The notes under the pieces were generated by a model. It made no database searches. It was given only the letters and a program-made list of their open reading frames with translations, and was not told the DNA's origin. Below are positions 1 through 6,257 of a stretch of DNA of 14,530 bases, piece by piece. Numbering within the stretch: position 1 is the stretch's first letter; every line of letters begins with the position of its first letter. Origin of the DNA: JBDTGE01 sp050742975. Its GTDB lineage: Bacteria; Actinomycetota; Actinomycetes; Mycobacteriales; Jatrophihabitantaceae. A program made the translations under genes and the position numbers. The stretch covers positions 1 to 14,530 of the forward strand of contig JBOGDQ010000043.1 of NCBI GenBank assembly GCA_050742975.1. The letters are read 5' to 3'.

Positions 1-115
1 GTGCTGGACGCCGTCGGTGAGTGACCAGGACGTCGGCGTGGCGCTGCGCGCCGCAGCAGCCGTGACTCGTTAGCCACCGTGATATCGTGATAGCTCGCTA
101 TCATAGGAGTTTCTC
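1..115. other. Left edge: no assignable gene
   Basis: No complete gene is visible. One plus-strand frame entering from the left edge stops at 22-24 and another at 71-73. Either could be the C-terminus of an upstream gene, but too little is present to judge. The right part of this stretch is the control region of the toxin-antitoxin pair. Confidence 0.4.
88..103. promoter_or_regulatory. Palindrome before the antitoxin gene, candidate autoregulatory operator
   Basis: TGATAGC (88-94) and GCTATCA (97-103) form a perfect 7-bp inverted repeat with a 2-bp spacer. It ends just before the ribosome binding site AGGAG (105-109) of the antitoxin gene. VapBC-type operons are generally autorepressed by the antitoxin-toxin complex binding palindromes at this position, so an operator is the natural reading. 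I cannot place a convincing -35/-10 pair around it. Confidence 0.5.
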
Positions 116-337
116 ATGGCGGACGTCTTGGTTCGGGGCCTGAGCGACAAGGCCGTGGCACAGCTTGATGCAGCAGCCGCTGCCGTGGGTCTGTCGCGCA
201 ACGAGTTCTTGCGACGCCAGTTCGAGACCGCCACGCCAAACAGCGGCCCGGTGGTGACAGCGGCCGACCTCCGACGTGCAGCCGAGGCGGCCAGCGACCT
301 GCTTGAGCCCGGTGTCATGGCCGACGCGTGGCACTGA
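116..337 (+). CDS. vapB: VapB/FitA-like ribbon-helix-helix antitoxin
   Basis: A 73-residue protein, the probable antitoxin of a type II toxin-antitoxin pair. It should bind and neutralise the downstream PIN-domain nuclease and, with it, repress its own operon. The N-terminus (residues 3-9, VLVRGLS) gives the short beta strand of a ribbon-helix-helix fold. It is followed by two helices (about 10-22 and 26-36, the second containing LSRNEFLRR). The C-terminal part (about 48-73, rich in Ala, Asp and Glu) would wrap the toxin. The ATG at 116 is chosen because AGGAG lies six bases upstream. The stop overlaps the toxin start by 10 bases, the usual translational coupling of such pairs. The family is clear from size, fold pattern and partner. 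The subfamily (VapB versus FitA/StbC-like) is less certain. Confidence 0.82.
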   Translation: MADVLVRGLSDKAVAQLDAAAAAVGLSRNEFLRRQFETATPNSGPVVTAADLRRAAEAASDLLEPGVMADAWH

Positions 338-759
338 ACCTCTGGCTCATCGACAAATCGGCCTACGCCCGCCTGGACCGCACACCCGACAGTGAGCTGT
401 GGGCCTCGCGCATCGCGCGCGCCATGGTGCAAATAAGCTCGGTCACGCGCTTGGAGATCGGGTTCTCGTTCCGCAACTTCAGCGAAGCCTCGCACGAGGT
501 GTCCTCGCCACCGCTACTCACGATGCCGATCGCCTACCTGACACCGGCAATCGAGGACCGTGCGATCGAAGTACAGCTGCTGCTGACACAAGGCGGTCAC
601 CACCGCGCGCCCAGCATCCCCGACCTCTTGATCGCCGCGACCGCAGAGAAGCTCGGCATGAGTGTCCTGCACGCGGACAAGGATTTTGACCTCATCGCCG
701 ACCTCACCGGCCAGCCTGCAGAGTGGCTCCGCCTTCAGGACCGCGACGATCCGACGTGA
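328..759 (+). CDS. vapC: VapC-type PIN-domain ribonuclease toxin
   Basis: A 143-residue PIN-domain protein, the predicted toxin partner of the gene before it. VapC toxins are magnesium-dependent endoribonucleases, often cutting tRNA or rRNA. The acidic active-site residues are in place: D9 (LIDKSAYARL), E43 (TRLEIGFS), D99 (IPDLLIAATA) and D117 (LHADKDFD), with D119/D121 nearby. Length is normal for the family. The GTG at 328 has no good ribosome binding site but overlaps the antitoxin gene by 10 bases, so translation is probably coupled. It also places D9 at the expected distance from the N-terminus. No catalytic residue is missing, so the toxin appears intact. The RNA target cannot be read from the sequence. 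Confidence 0.88.
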   Translation: MALNLWLIDKSAYARLDRTPDSELWASRIARAMVQISSVTRLEIGFSFRNFSEASHEVSSPPLLTMPIAYLTPAIEDRAIEVQLLLTQGGHHRAPSIPDLLIAATAEKLGMSVLHADKDFDLIADLTGQPAEWLRLQDRDDPT

Positions 760-798
760 TGATTCGTCAATCACCGAGTCCGGAGGACAGGAGCACGG

Positions 799-818
799 TT
801 CGCGCGCACTGGCGCGAA
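799..818. terminator. Hairpin between convergent vapC and tRNA-Val
   Basis: TTCGCGC (799-805) and GCGCGAA (812-818) form a perfect 7-bp stem with a 6-base loop, about 40 bases past the vapC stop and about 27 bases past the tRNA 3' end on the other strand. No T-tract follows on either side. It could be a weak bidirectional terminator or a processing structure. Confidence 0.35.
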
Positions 819-844
819 GTCCCGGAGTTCGCGGCCAAGGCCGT

Positions 845-919
845 TGGTGGGCGTTACTGGGATCGAACCAGTGACCGCTCGGGTGTAAACCGAGTGCTCT
901 CCCGCTGAGCTAAGCGCCC
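845..919 (-). tRNA. tRNA-Val, anticodon UAC
   Basis: Read on the minus strand, the cloverleaf is complete: acceptor arm 5' GGGCGCT, D-arm GCTC/GAGC, anticodon stem CTCGG/CCGAG around loop TTTACAC (anticodon TAC, valine codons GUA/GUG), T-stem ACTGG/CCAGT around TTCGATC, 3' AACGCCC, discriminator A and an encoded CCA (845-847). Total length is 75. The sixth acceptor pair is a C-A mismatch; all others pair. It stands alone on the minus strand, convergent with vapC and divergent from the methyltransferase region. Confidence 0.96.
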
Positions 920-923
920 GCAC

Positions 924-941
924 GGCCCGCCCCGGCGGGCC
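924..941. repeat. GC-rich palindrome in the 5' leader of tRNA-Val
   Basis: GGCCCGCC (924-931) and GGCGGGCC (934-941) form a perfect 8-bp inverted repeat with a CC spacer, four bases upstream of the mature tRNA 5' end. If transcribed as part of the tRNA precursor it would fold next to the RNase P cleavage site. Upstream on the minus strand, TACCCT (948-953) is a possible -10 element. Confidence 0.4.
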
Positions 942-979
942 GGCATCAGGGTACCGGGACACCGCTAGCCGGCCAGTCG

Positions 980-985
980 TACCGT
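980..985 (+). promoter_or_regulatory. Candidate -10 element (TACCGT) of a leaderless transcript
   Basis: TACCGT fits the actinobacterial TANNNT -10 pattern and ends six bases before the GTG at 992. That spacing is typical of leaderless mRNAs, whose first base is the start codon. No clear -35 is visible. Confidence 0.4.
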
Positions 986-991
986 TGTCTC

Positions 992-1105
992 GTGTTGAGG
1001 ACGCCGCCCGAGCCACGGTTTGCCGCGCTGCCGGTCCTCATGCTGAGCGTGGCCGAGCAACTCGCCGCGCGACTGGCCGAGGGCTACGGCCGGGCGATCC
1101 GGTGA
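992..1105 (+). CDS. Possible small leaderless ORF overlapping the methyltransferase start
   Basis: A 37-codon ORF starting with GTG and encoding residues such as FAALPVLMLSVAEQLAARLA, which could form one hydrophobic or amphipathic helix, followed by a basic tail. Two features suggest it may be translated: a TANNNT -10 sequence six bases upstream, giving a leaderless arrangement, and a stop that overlaps the next gene's start as GTGA (1102-1105), the usual arrangement for translational coupling. The methyltransferase start itself has no strong ribosome binding site, so reading this ORF may be how ribosomes reach it. I recognise no family. It could also be mere 5' sequence before the methyltransferase. 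Confidence 0.35.
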   Translation: MLRTPPEPRFAALPVLMLSVAEQLAARLAEGYGRAIR

Positions 1106-1725
1106 ACGCCGAATCCTGGGACGAGCGGTACCGCGCCGCCGAGATCGTCTGGGGCGTGCGGCCCAACCAGTGGGTCGAGCAGCAGCTGTCCGACCTACCG
1201 CCAGGCCGTGCACTCGACGTCGCCTGCGGCGAGGGGCGCAACGCGCTCTGGCTGGCCGGCCTCGGCTGGCAGGTGACGGCACTGGACTTCTCGCCCGTCG
1301 GCCTCGACAAGGCGCGGGCCCTGGAGGAACGCGCGGAACCGGCTAAGGCGGTCGAGTGGACCTGCGCCGACGCGACGACCTACCGCCACCCGTCCGCGGT
1401 CGATCTTGCTCTCATCTGCTACCTGCAGCTGGTGGCCGACGAGCGCCGCCGCGCGGTGCGCGCCGCCGCCGAGGCGCTGGCCCCGGGAGGCGTGCTGCTG
1501 GTTATCGGCCACCACTCGATGAATCTCGGCGAGGGCGTCGGCGGCCCGCAGGATCCGGCCGTGCTGTTCAGCCTCGACGACGTCGTCGAGGACCTGGACG
1601 GCCTGGACCTGATGGTCGATACGGCCGAGCCGGTCCGGCGGGTGGTCGCGGGCGCGGATCGGCCGGCCATCGACGCGCTGCTGCGCGCCCACCGCCCCGG
1701 TCAGGGCGACGACCGGTCCGACTAG
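1102..1725 (+). CDS. Class I SAM-dependent methyltransferase (TehB-like)
   Basis: A 207-residue soluble protein predicted to transfer a methyl group from S-adenosylmethionine; the substrate is unknown. The N-terminus (about 4-22, SWDERYRAAEIVWGVRPNQW) matches the lead-in of TehB/thiopurine-type small methyltransferases. Motif I follows at about 37-46 (ALDVACGEGRNALWLA), then an acidic strand end (LDFSPVGLDKA, about 60-70), and the D of CADATTY in the motif III position. LAPGGVLLVIGHH (about 127-139) is the post-motif III strand. GTG at 1102 is preferred because it starts just before the family's conserved N-terminus. The frame is open upstream to a TTG at 985, but that extension is not protein-like. 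The gene converges on the peroxiredoxin gene, with a 29-base gap. Confidence 0.8.
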   Translation: MNAESWDERYRAAEIVWGVRPNQWVEQQLSDLPPGRALDVACGEGRNALWLAGLGWQVTALDFSPVGLDKARALEERAEPAKAVEWTCADATTYRHPSAVDLALICYLQLVADERRRAVRAAAEALAPGGVLLVIGHHSMNLGEGVGGPQDPAVLFSLDDVVEDLDGLDLMVDTAEPVRRVVAGADRPAIDALLRAHRPGQGDDRSD

Positions 1726-1731
1726 ACGGAC
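1716..1731. terminator. Weak hairpin at the end of the methyltransferase gene
   Basis: GTCCG (1716-1720) and CGGAC (1727-1731) form a 5-bp stem around the methyltransferase stop codon, in the short gap between two convergent genes. The stem is short and has no T-tract, so a role as a terminator is only a possibility. Confidence 0.25.
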
Positions 1732-1754
1732 GACCTCATCGGAACGCCGCCCGA

Positions 1755-2222
1755 TCAGAGTGCCGCGATCGCGTCCCGCCAGTCCTGCGGCTCGCGGCCC
1801 TCACCCGGACCGTTCAGCTCGGTGAAGCGGACGATGCCGTCACGATCGACGAGGAACGTGCCGCGGTTGGCGATCCCGGCCTCCTCGTTGAACGCTCCGT
1901 AGAGCCGCGCCACCCCGCCGTGCGGCCAGAAGTCCGACAGCAAAGGGAACTCGTAGCCCTCACGCTCGCTGAAGACCTTGTGCGAGTACGGCGAGTCGAC
2001 GCTGATCGTCAGCACCTGGACGTCGTCGTTCTGGAACACCGGGAGGTCGTCGCGTACCGCGCACAGCTCGCCGGTGCAGATGCCGGTGAACGCGAGCGGA
2101 TAGAAGATGATCAGGACCGCCTGCTTGCCGCGGAACTGCGAGAGGGTTACCTGTTCGTTGTTCTGGTCGTGCAGGGTGAAGTCCGGAGCCTCGTCGCCCA
2201 CACCCGGGCCGGCGCCGGTCAA
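1755..2222 (-). CDS. ahpE: AhpE-type peroxiredoxin
   Basis: A 155-residue thiol peroxidase that reduces hydrogen peroxide, organic peroxides or peroxynitrite in the cytoplasm. The active-site motif PLAFTGIC (42-49) gives peroxidatic C49, with T46 in the PxxxTxxC pattern and R120 (ANRGTF) as the probable supporting arginine. The blocks FPLLSDFWPHG (92-102) and FNEEAGIANRGTF (111-123) are very close to M. tuberculosis AhpE as I recall it. Unlike that 1-Cys enzyme, this protein has C54 in a CxxxxC arrangement, the place of the resolving cysteine in BCP/PrxQ. The TTG start is supported by a 4-base overlap with the upstream stop (TTGA, 2219-2222) and a G-rich site before it. GTG at 2201, seven codons in, is an alternative. 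It is the second gene of a two-gene minus-strand operon. Confidence 0.9.
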   Translation of the reverse strand: MTGAGPGVGDEAPDFTLHDQNNEQVTLSQFRGKQAVLIIFYPLAFTGICTGELCAVRDDLPVFQNDDVQVLTISVDSPYSHKVFSEREGYEFPLLSDFWPHGGVARLYGAFNEEAGIANRGTFLVDRDGIVRFTELNGPGEGREPQDWRDAIAAL

Positions 2223-2665
2223 CGCCTGCCCCCGTGCGACCGGCGGCCGACCAGGCGGGCGGCCGACCAGTTGTTCCCGGCCGTGGTGATCGAAGTCTGC
2301 GACAGGCCGGCGATCGACGCCGCCTCGGCGATGTCGGACGGTTCGACGTAGTCCTCGCGCCCCCGCTTCGGGGTCAGCAACCAGATGAAGCCGTTGTCGG
2401 CGAGCGGGGCGATCGCGTCGACCAGGACGTCGGCGAGGTCACCGTCACCGTCGCGGTACCAGAGCAGCACGAGGTCGACCACCTCGTCGGAGTCCTCGTC
2501 GACGATCGGCTCACCGGTCTCAGCCTCGATCAAGCCACGCAGCTGTTCGTCCACGTCGTCGTCATGGCCGATCTCCATGACGATCATGTCGGGCTTGATG
2601 CCCATCCGTTCTGCGACTCCCGATCCACTTCCGGTACCGGCACCCCCAGCGGGGTTCGAGCTCAC
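2219..2665 (-). CDS. DUF3052-family conserved actinobacterial protein
   Basis: A 148-residue protein of unknown function, matching the DUF3052 family found next to ahpE and aceE in Actinobacteria (Rv2239c position in M. tuberculosis). After a low-complexity Gly/Ser/Ala N-terminus (1-17), the conserved part starts at MGIKPDMIVMEIG (21-33). It then has an acidic stretch (34-64), a hydrophobic strand (VVDLVLLWY, 62-70), ADNGFIWLLTPKRG (89-102, a typical block) and SQTSITTAGNNWSAARLV near the C-terminus. The GTG start is well supported by AGGAGG (2674-2679) eight bases upstream. The stop overlaps the peroxiredoxin start by four bases, so the two are co-translated. No catalytic residues are known for the family, so I assign no function. 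Confidence 0.85.
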   Translation of the reverse strand: MSSNPAGGAGTGSGSGVAERMGIKPDMIVMEIGHDDDVDEQLRGLIEAETGEPIVDEDSDEVVDLVLLWYRDGDGDLADVLVDAIAPLADNGFIWLLTPKRGREDYVEPSDIAEAASIAGLSQTSITTAGNNWSAARLVGRRSHGGRR

Positions 2666-2761
2666 GGTGATGTCCTCCTGACAGTCGGGCCGAACGGTTG
2701 GCCTACCGCGCGGTAACACTCCTGCTGACCCTAGCGGCCAGCAGTAGAGCACACTGGAAGG
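2666..2761. promoter_or_regulatory. Divergent promoter region of the DUF3052-ahpE operon and aceE
   Basis: This 96-base gap must drive both directions. It holds a perfect 12-bp palindrome TACCGCGCGGTA (2704-2715) and an imperfect inverted repeat, CTGCTGACC (2722-2730) facing GGCCAGCAG (2736-2744). On the minus strand TAGGGT (2728-2733) fits a -10 element. On the plus strand the best candidates are the weak TAGAGC (2745-2750) or CACACT (2750-2755), the latter six bases before the aceE GTG. Either palindrome could bind a regulator; none can be named. Confidence 0.5.
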
Positions 2762-5515
2762 GTGACACGCGACAAGTTCAGCATCATCACCGACGGCCTC
2801 CCCAGCCAGCTGCCGGACATCGATCCGGACGAGACGCGCGAGTGGATCGAGTCCCTCGACGCGGCGATCGACACCGACGGCAGGCAGCGGGCGCGATATC
2901 TGATGCTCAAGTTGCTCGAACGGGCGCGCGAGCGGCAGGTGGGCGTGCCGGCCCTGCGCAGCACCGACTACATCAACACCATCCCGCCCGAGCGCGAACC
3001 CTGGTTTCCGGGCGATGAGCACATCGAGCGCCGCATCCGCGCCTACATCCGCTGGAACGCGGCGATCATGGTGTCCCGCGCGAACAAGCTGGTGGGCGTC
3101 GGAGGCCACATAGCCACCTACGCCAGCGCCGCGTCGCTGTACGAGGTCGGCTACAACCACTTCTTCCGCGGCAAGGACCTGGCCACCGGGACGGGTGATC
3201 AGGTGTACTACCAGGGCCATGCGTCGCCCGGTATCTACGCCCGCGCGTTCCTCGAGGGCCGGCTCACCGAGCAGCACCTGGACGGCTTCCGCCAGGAGCA
3301 GTCGCGCGCACCCTACGGGCTCTCGTCCTACCCGCACCCGCGGCTGATGCCGGACTTCTGGGAGTTCCCGACCGTCTCGATGGGCATCGGGCCGATCAGC
3401 GCGATCTACCAGGCGCGGTTCAACCGCTACCTGCACGCGCGGGGCATCGTCGACACGTCCAACTCGCACGTGTGGGGGTTCCTCGGCGACGGCGAGATGG
3501 ATGAGATCGAGTCGCTCGGCGCGATCGGTGTCGCCGCGCGCGAGGAGCTGGACAACCTCACCTTCGTCATCAACTGCAACCTGCAGCGGCTGGACGGCCC
3601 GGTCCGCGGCAACGGCAAGATCATCCAGGAGCTGGAGGCCACATTCCGCGGCGCCGGCTGGAACGTCATCAAGGTGATCTGGGGACGCGACTGGGACCCG
3701 CTGCTGGCACGGGACGGCGACGGCGTGCTGGTCAACCAGATGAACGCCACCCCGGACGGACAGTTCCAGACCTACTCGGTGGAGTCGGGCAGCTACATCC
3801 GCGAGCACTTCTTCGGCGGCGATCCACGACTGCGCAAGATGGTCGAGGACATGAGTGACGAGGACCTGCGCAAGCTCTCGCGCGGCGGTCACGACTACCG
3901 CAAGGTCTACGCGGCGTTCCAGTCGGCGCGCGAGCATGTCGGTCAGCCGACGGTCATCCTGGCCCAGACGATCAAGGGCTGGACCCTGGAGTCGTTCGAG
4001 GGCCGCAACGCCACGCACCAGATGAAGAAGCTGACGACGGCCGACCTGAAGACCTTCCGCGACCGCCTCTATCTGCCGATCACGGACAAGGAGCTCGAGG
4101 CCGACCTGCCGCCGTACTACCACCCGGGCGAGAAGTCCGACGAGATCGGCTACATGAAGGAGCGTCGCGCTGCTCTCGCCGGCGCGTCACCGAAGCGGGT
4201 GGTGCGCGCCAAGCCGCTGACCCTGCCCGGCGAGGCCGCCTACGCCGAGCTGCGTGCGGGCTCGGGCAAGCAGCAGATCGCCACGACGATGGCCACCGTC
4301 CGCCTGTTCAAGGACCTGATCAAGGACAAGGAGATCGGCCGGCGCTTCGTCCCCATCATCCCGGACGAGGCGCGCACATTCGGCCTGGACGCGATCTTCC
4401 CGAGCGCGAAGATCTACTCGGTGCACGGTCAGCAGTACGACGCCGTCGACCGCGACATGCTGCTGTCGTACAAGGAGTCCAAGACCGGGCAGATCCTGCA
4501 CGAGGGCATCAGCGAGGCCGGCGCGCTCGCGTCGTTCACCGCGGCGGCGACGTCGTACTCCACGCACGGCACGCCGATGATCCCGTTCTACATCTTCTAC
4601 TCGATGTTCGGGTTCCAGCGCACCGGCGACCAGTTCTGGGCGCTGGGCGACCAGCTCGGGCGCGGCTTCGTGCTGGGCGCGACGGCGGGCCGCACGACGC
4701 TGACCGGTGAGGGCCTGCAGCACGCCGACGGTCACTCGCTGCTGCTCGCGGCAACCAACCCGGCCTGCATCGCGTACGACCCGGCCTACGCGTTCGAGGT
4801 CGCGCACATCGTCCGGGCCGGCCTGGAGCGGATGTACGGCGTCGGTGCGTACTCGACGACGGCCGTCACCGACCACGACGTGTTCTACTACCTGACGATC
4901 TACAACGAGCCGATCAACCAGCCCAAGGAGCCGGCGGACCTGGACGTTCAGGCCCTGCTGCGCGGGATGTACCGGTACTCACCGTCGCTCGGCGTGGAGG
5001 GCCGGCCCCGCGCCCAGGTGCTCGCCTCGGGCGTGGCCATGCCGTGGGCGTTGCGGGCGCAGGAGCTGCTAGGTGAGGAGTGGGGCGTCGACGTCGACGT
5101 GTGGTCGGTGACGTCCTGGAACGAGCTGCGGCGCGACGCCGTGGAGTCCGAGCGGGCCGCGCTGATGGACCCGGGCACGGAGCAGCGGGTGCCGTACGTG
5201 ACCTCAGCTCTCGCGGATGCGCCCGGGCCGGTCGTCGCGGTGTCCGACTTCATGCGGGCGGTGCCGGACCAGATCTCGCGCTGGGTGCCGGGTGACTACA
5301 CCTCGCTGGGCACGGACGGTTTCGGCTTCGCGGACACGCGTGGCGCCGCGCGGCGGTTCTTCCACGTCGACGCCGAGTCGATCGTGGTCTCCGTGCTCGA
5401 GCAACTCGCGCGCACCGGTGCCGTCAAGGCCGACGTCCCCCGCCAGGCGTTCGACAAGTACGCGCTGAACGACATCAACGCGGCCGGCCACGGCACCATC
5501 GGCGGCGACTCGTAA
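2762..5515 (+). CDS. aceE: Pyruvate dehydrogenase E1 component, homodimeric type
   Basis: A 917-residue thiamine-diphosphate enzyme that decarboxylates pyruvate and passes the acetyl group to the lipoyl domain of E2, producing acetyl-CoA. Length fits the single-chain E1 family (M. tuberculosis AceE is about 900). Visible landmarks are IDPDETREWIESLDA (20-34), STDYINTIPP (67-76), GGHIATYASAASLYEVG (114-130, H116), GHASPGIYARAFLEGR (152-167, H153), and the ThDP/Mg motif GDGEMDE (242-248) through NCNLQRLDGPV (271-281). The C-terminal half includes HEGISEAGALASFTAAATSY and the transketolase-like GEGLQHADGHS. The GTG at 2762 matches the family N-terminus. GGAAGG directly abuts it with no spacing, so a leaderless or unusual initiation is likely. 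The gene ends five bases before the convergent pirin gene. Long antisense frames across it are shadows. Confidence 0.98.
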   Translation: MTRDKFSIITDGLPSQLPDIDPDETREWIESLDAAIDTDGRQRARYLMLKLLERARERQVGVPALRSTDYINTIPPEREPWFPGDEHIERRIRAYIRWNAAIMVSRANKLVGVGGHIATYASAASLYEVGYNHFFRGKDLATGTGDQVYYQGHASPGIYARAFLEGRLTEQHLDGFRQEQSRAPYGLSSYPHPRLMPDFWEFPTVSMGIGPISAIYQARFNRYLHARGIVDTSNSHVWGFLGDGEMDEIESLGAIGVAAREELDNLTFVINCNLQRLDGPVRGNGKIIQELEATFRGAGWNVIKVIWGRDWDPLLARDGDGVLVNQMNATPDGQFQTYSVESGSYIREHFFGGDPRLRKMVEDMSDEDLRKLSRGGHDYRKVYAAFQSAREHVGQPTVILAQTIKGWTLESFEGRNATHQMKKLTTADLKTFRDRLYLPITDKELEADLPPYYHPGEKSDEIGYMKERRAALAGASPKRVVRAKPLTLPGEAAYAELRAGSGKQQIATTMATVRLFKDLIKDKEIGRRFVPIIPDEARTFGLDAIFPSAKIYSVHGQQYDAVDRDMLLSYKESKTGQILHEGISEAGALASFTAAATSYSTHGTPMIPFYIFYSMFGFQRTGDQFWALGDQLGRGFVLGATAGRTTLTGEGLQHADGHSLLLAATNPACIAYDPAYAFEVAHIVRAGLERMYGVGAYSTTAVTDHDVFYYLTIYNEPINQPKEPADLDVQALLRGMYRYSPSLGVEGRPRAQVLASGVAMPWALRAQELLGEEWGVDVDVWSVTSWNELRRDAVESERAALMDPGTEQRVPYVTSALADAPGPVVAVSDFMRAVPDQISRWVPGDYTSLGTDGFGFADTRGAARRFFHVDAESIVVSVLEQLARTGAVKADVPRQAFDKYALNDINAAGHGTIGGDS

Positions 5516-5520
5516 CGCAG

Positions 5521-6174
5521 CTACGCGGCCGCGGCCGGGCCGCTGCCGGGCGCGGTCCAGGCCAGCAGCTCGCCCTCGCCGGTGATCGTGGTCGAACCGG
5601 AGAGCTTGGCCGAGTCGCCGGGTCGCAGCGGGTTGCCGGTGATGGCGAACGATCCCCGCGTCGCGTACAGGAAGGCCGACGAGAGCTCGAGTTCGGTCCT
5701 GCCGGTCAGCACTGCAAACAGGCCGCCGCCGGCGACTATTCGCGGCTGCTCGGCCAGGACGCACCGCGGTGCCTCTGACCCGCCGAGCACGGTCAGCTGC
5801 ACGAACCGCAGCGGCTCGGTGCTCGACGCGTTGATCTCGCTGTGCCGGACGCCCGAACCGGTCGACTGGTGCAGCACCGCGCCGGGCCCGACCAGCTCGA
5901 CCCGACCGGAGTCGTCCTCGTGCCGCAGCTCGCCGTCGAGCACCCAGCTGAGGATCTCGACGCCGCGGTGGGCGTGCGAGGCGAAGCCGGCGCCCGGCTC
6001 GACCAGGTGCTCGTCCAGCCCGACGAGTGGACCGAACGCGACGTTGTCCGCGTCGTAGTGCGACCCGGCGGAGAAGCAGTGCCTGGTGAGGATGCCGGGC
6101 TGGACGGTCTCGAACCTCGACGCGGCAGGCTGGATCGTCTCCACCTGCTCGACCGCACGACGAAATAGCGCCAC
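5521..6174 (-). CDS. Pirin-family protein
   Basis: A 217-residue bicupin of the pirin/YhhW group. Members bind iron or another metal; some act as quercetin dioxygenases in vitro and others bind regulators or metabolic enzymes. The metal site is complete in the N-terminal cupin: H67 and H69 (ASHAHRG), H111 and E113 (GVRHSEIN). SWVLDGELRHEDD (76-88) and GPGAVLHQSTGSG (96-108) are typical pirin blocks. The second half has the shorter, degenerate cupin of YhhW-like proteins. The GTG at 6174 lacks a ribosome binding site; GATCAT six bases upstream could be a weak -10 of a leaderless transcript. The gene converges on aceE with a five-base gap. In Streptomyces coelicolor and some other bacteria a pirin has been linked to pyruvate dehydrogenase or acyl-CoA metabolism, so the location beside aceE is notable but not proof of partnership. 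Confidence 0.88.
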   Translation of the reverse strand: MALFRRAVEQVETIQPAASRFETVQPGILTRHCFSAGSHYDADNVAFGPLVGLDEHLVEPGAGFASHAHRGVEILSWVLDGELRHEDDSGRVELVGPGAVLHQSTGSGVRHSEINASSTEPLRFVQLTVLGGSEAPRCVLAEQPRIVAGGGLFAVLTGRTELELSSAFLYATRGSFAITGNPLRPGDSAKLSGSTTITGEGELLAWTAPGSGPAAAA

Positions 6175-6257
6175 GGCGCAATGATCGCATCGCGCCCTTG
6201 CCCGCTGGCAGAAGCTGGCTCACGTGCGAGACGGCCCGGTCCGCGCGGCCGATGTGC

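Noticed and set aside
87..99. 13-base match GTGATAGCTCGCT shared with 9105-9117
   Set aside because: One or two exact 13-base matches are expected by chance in a window of this length. Only half of the palindrome is present at the second place.
1356..2351. 331-codon plus-strand frame across the methyltransferase and ahpE
   Set aside because: Overlaps two well-supported genes; composition is Arg/Pro/Gly-rich with no domain.
2666..4123. Long minus-strand open frame (up to 634 codons) antisense to aceE
   Set aside because: Only its last 148 codons (DUF3052) are real. The upstream part is a shadow of aceE: it lacks domains and is expected in high-GC coding DNA.
4187..4876. 229-codon minus-strand frame inside aceE
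   Set aside because: Arg/Val/Gln-rich shadow of a strongly supported gene on the other strand.
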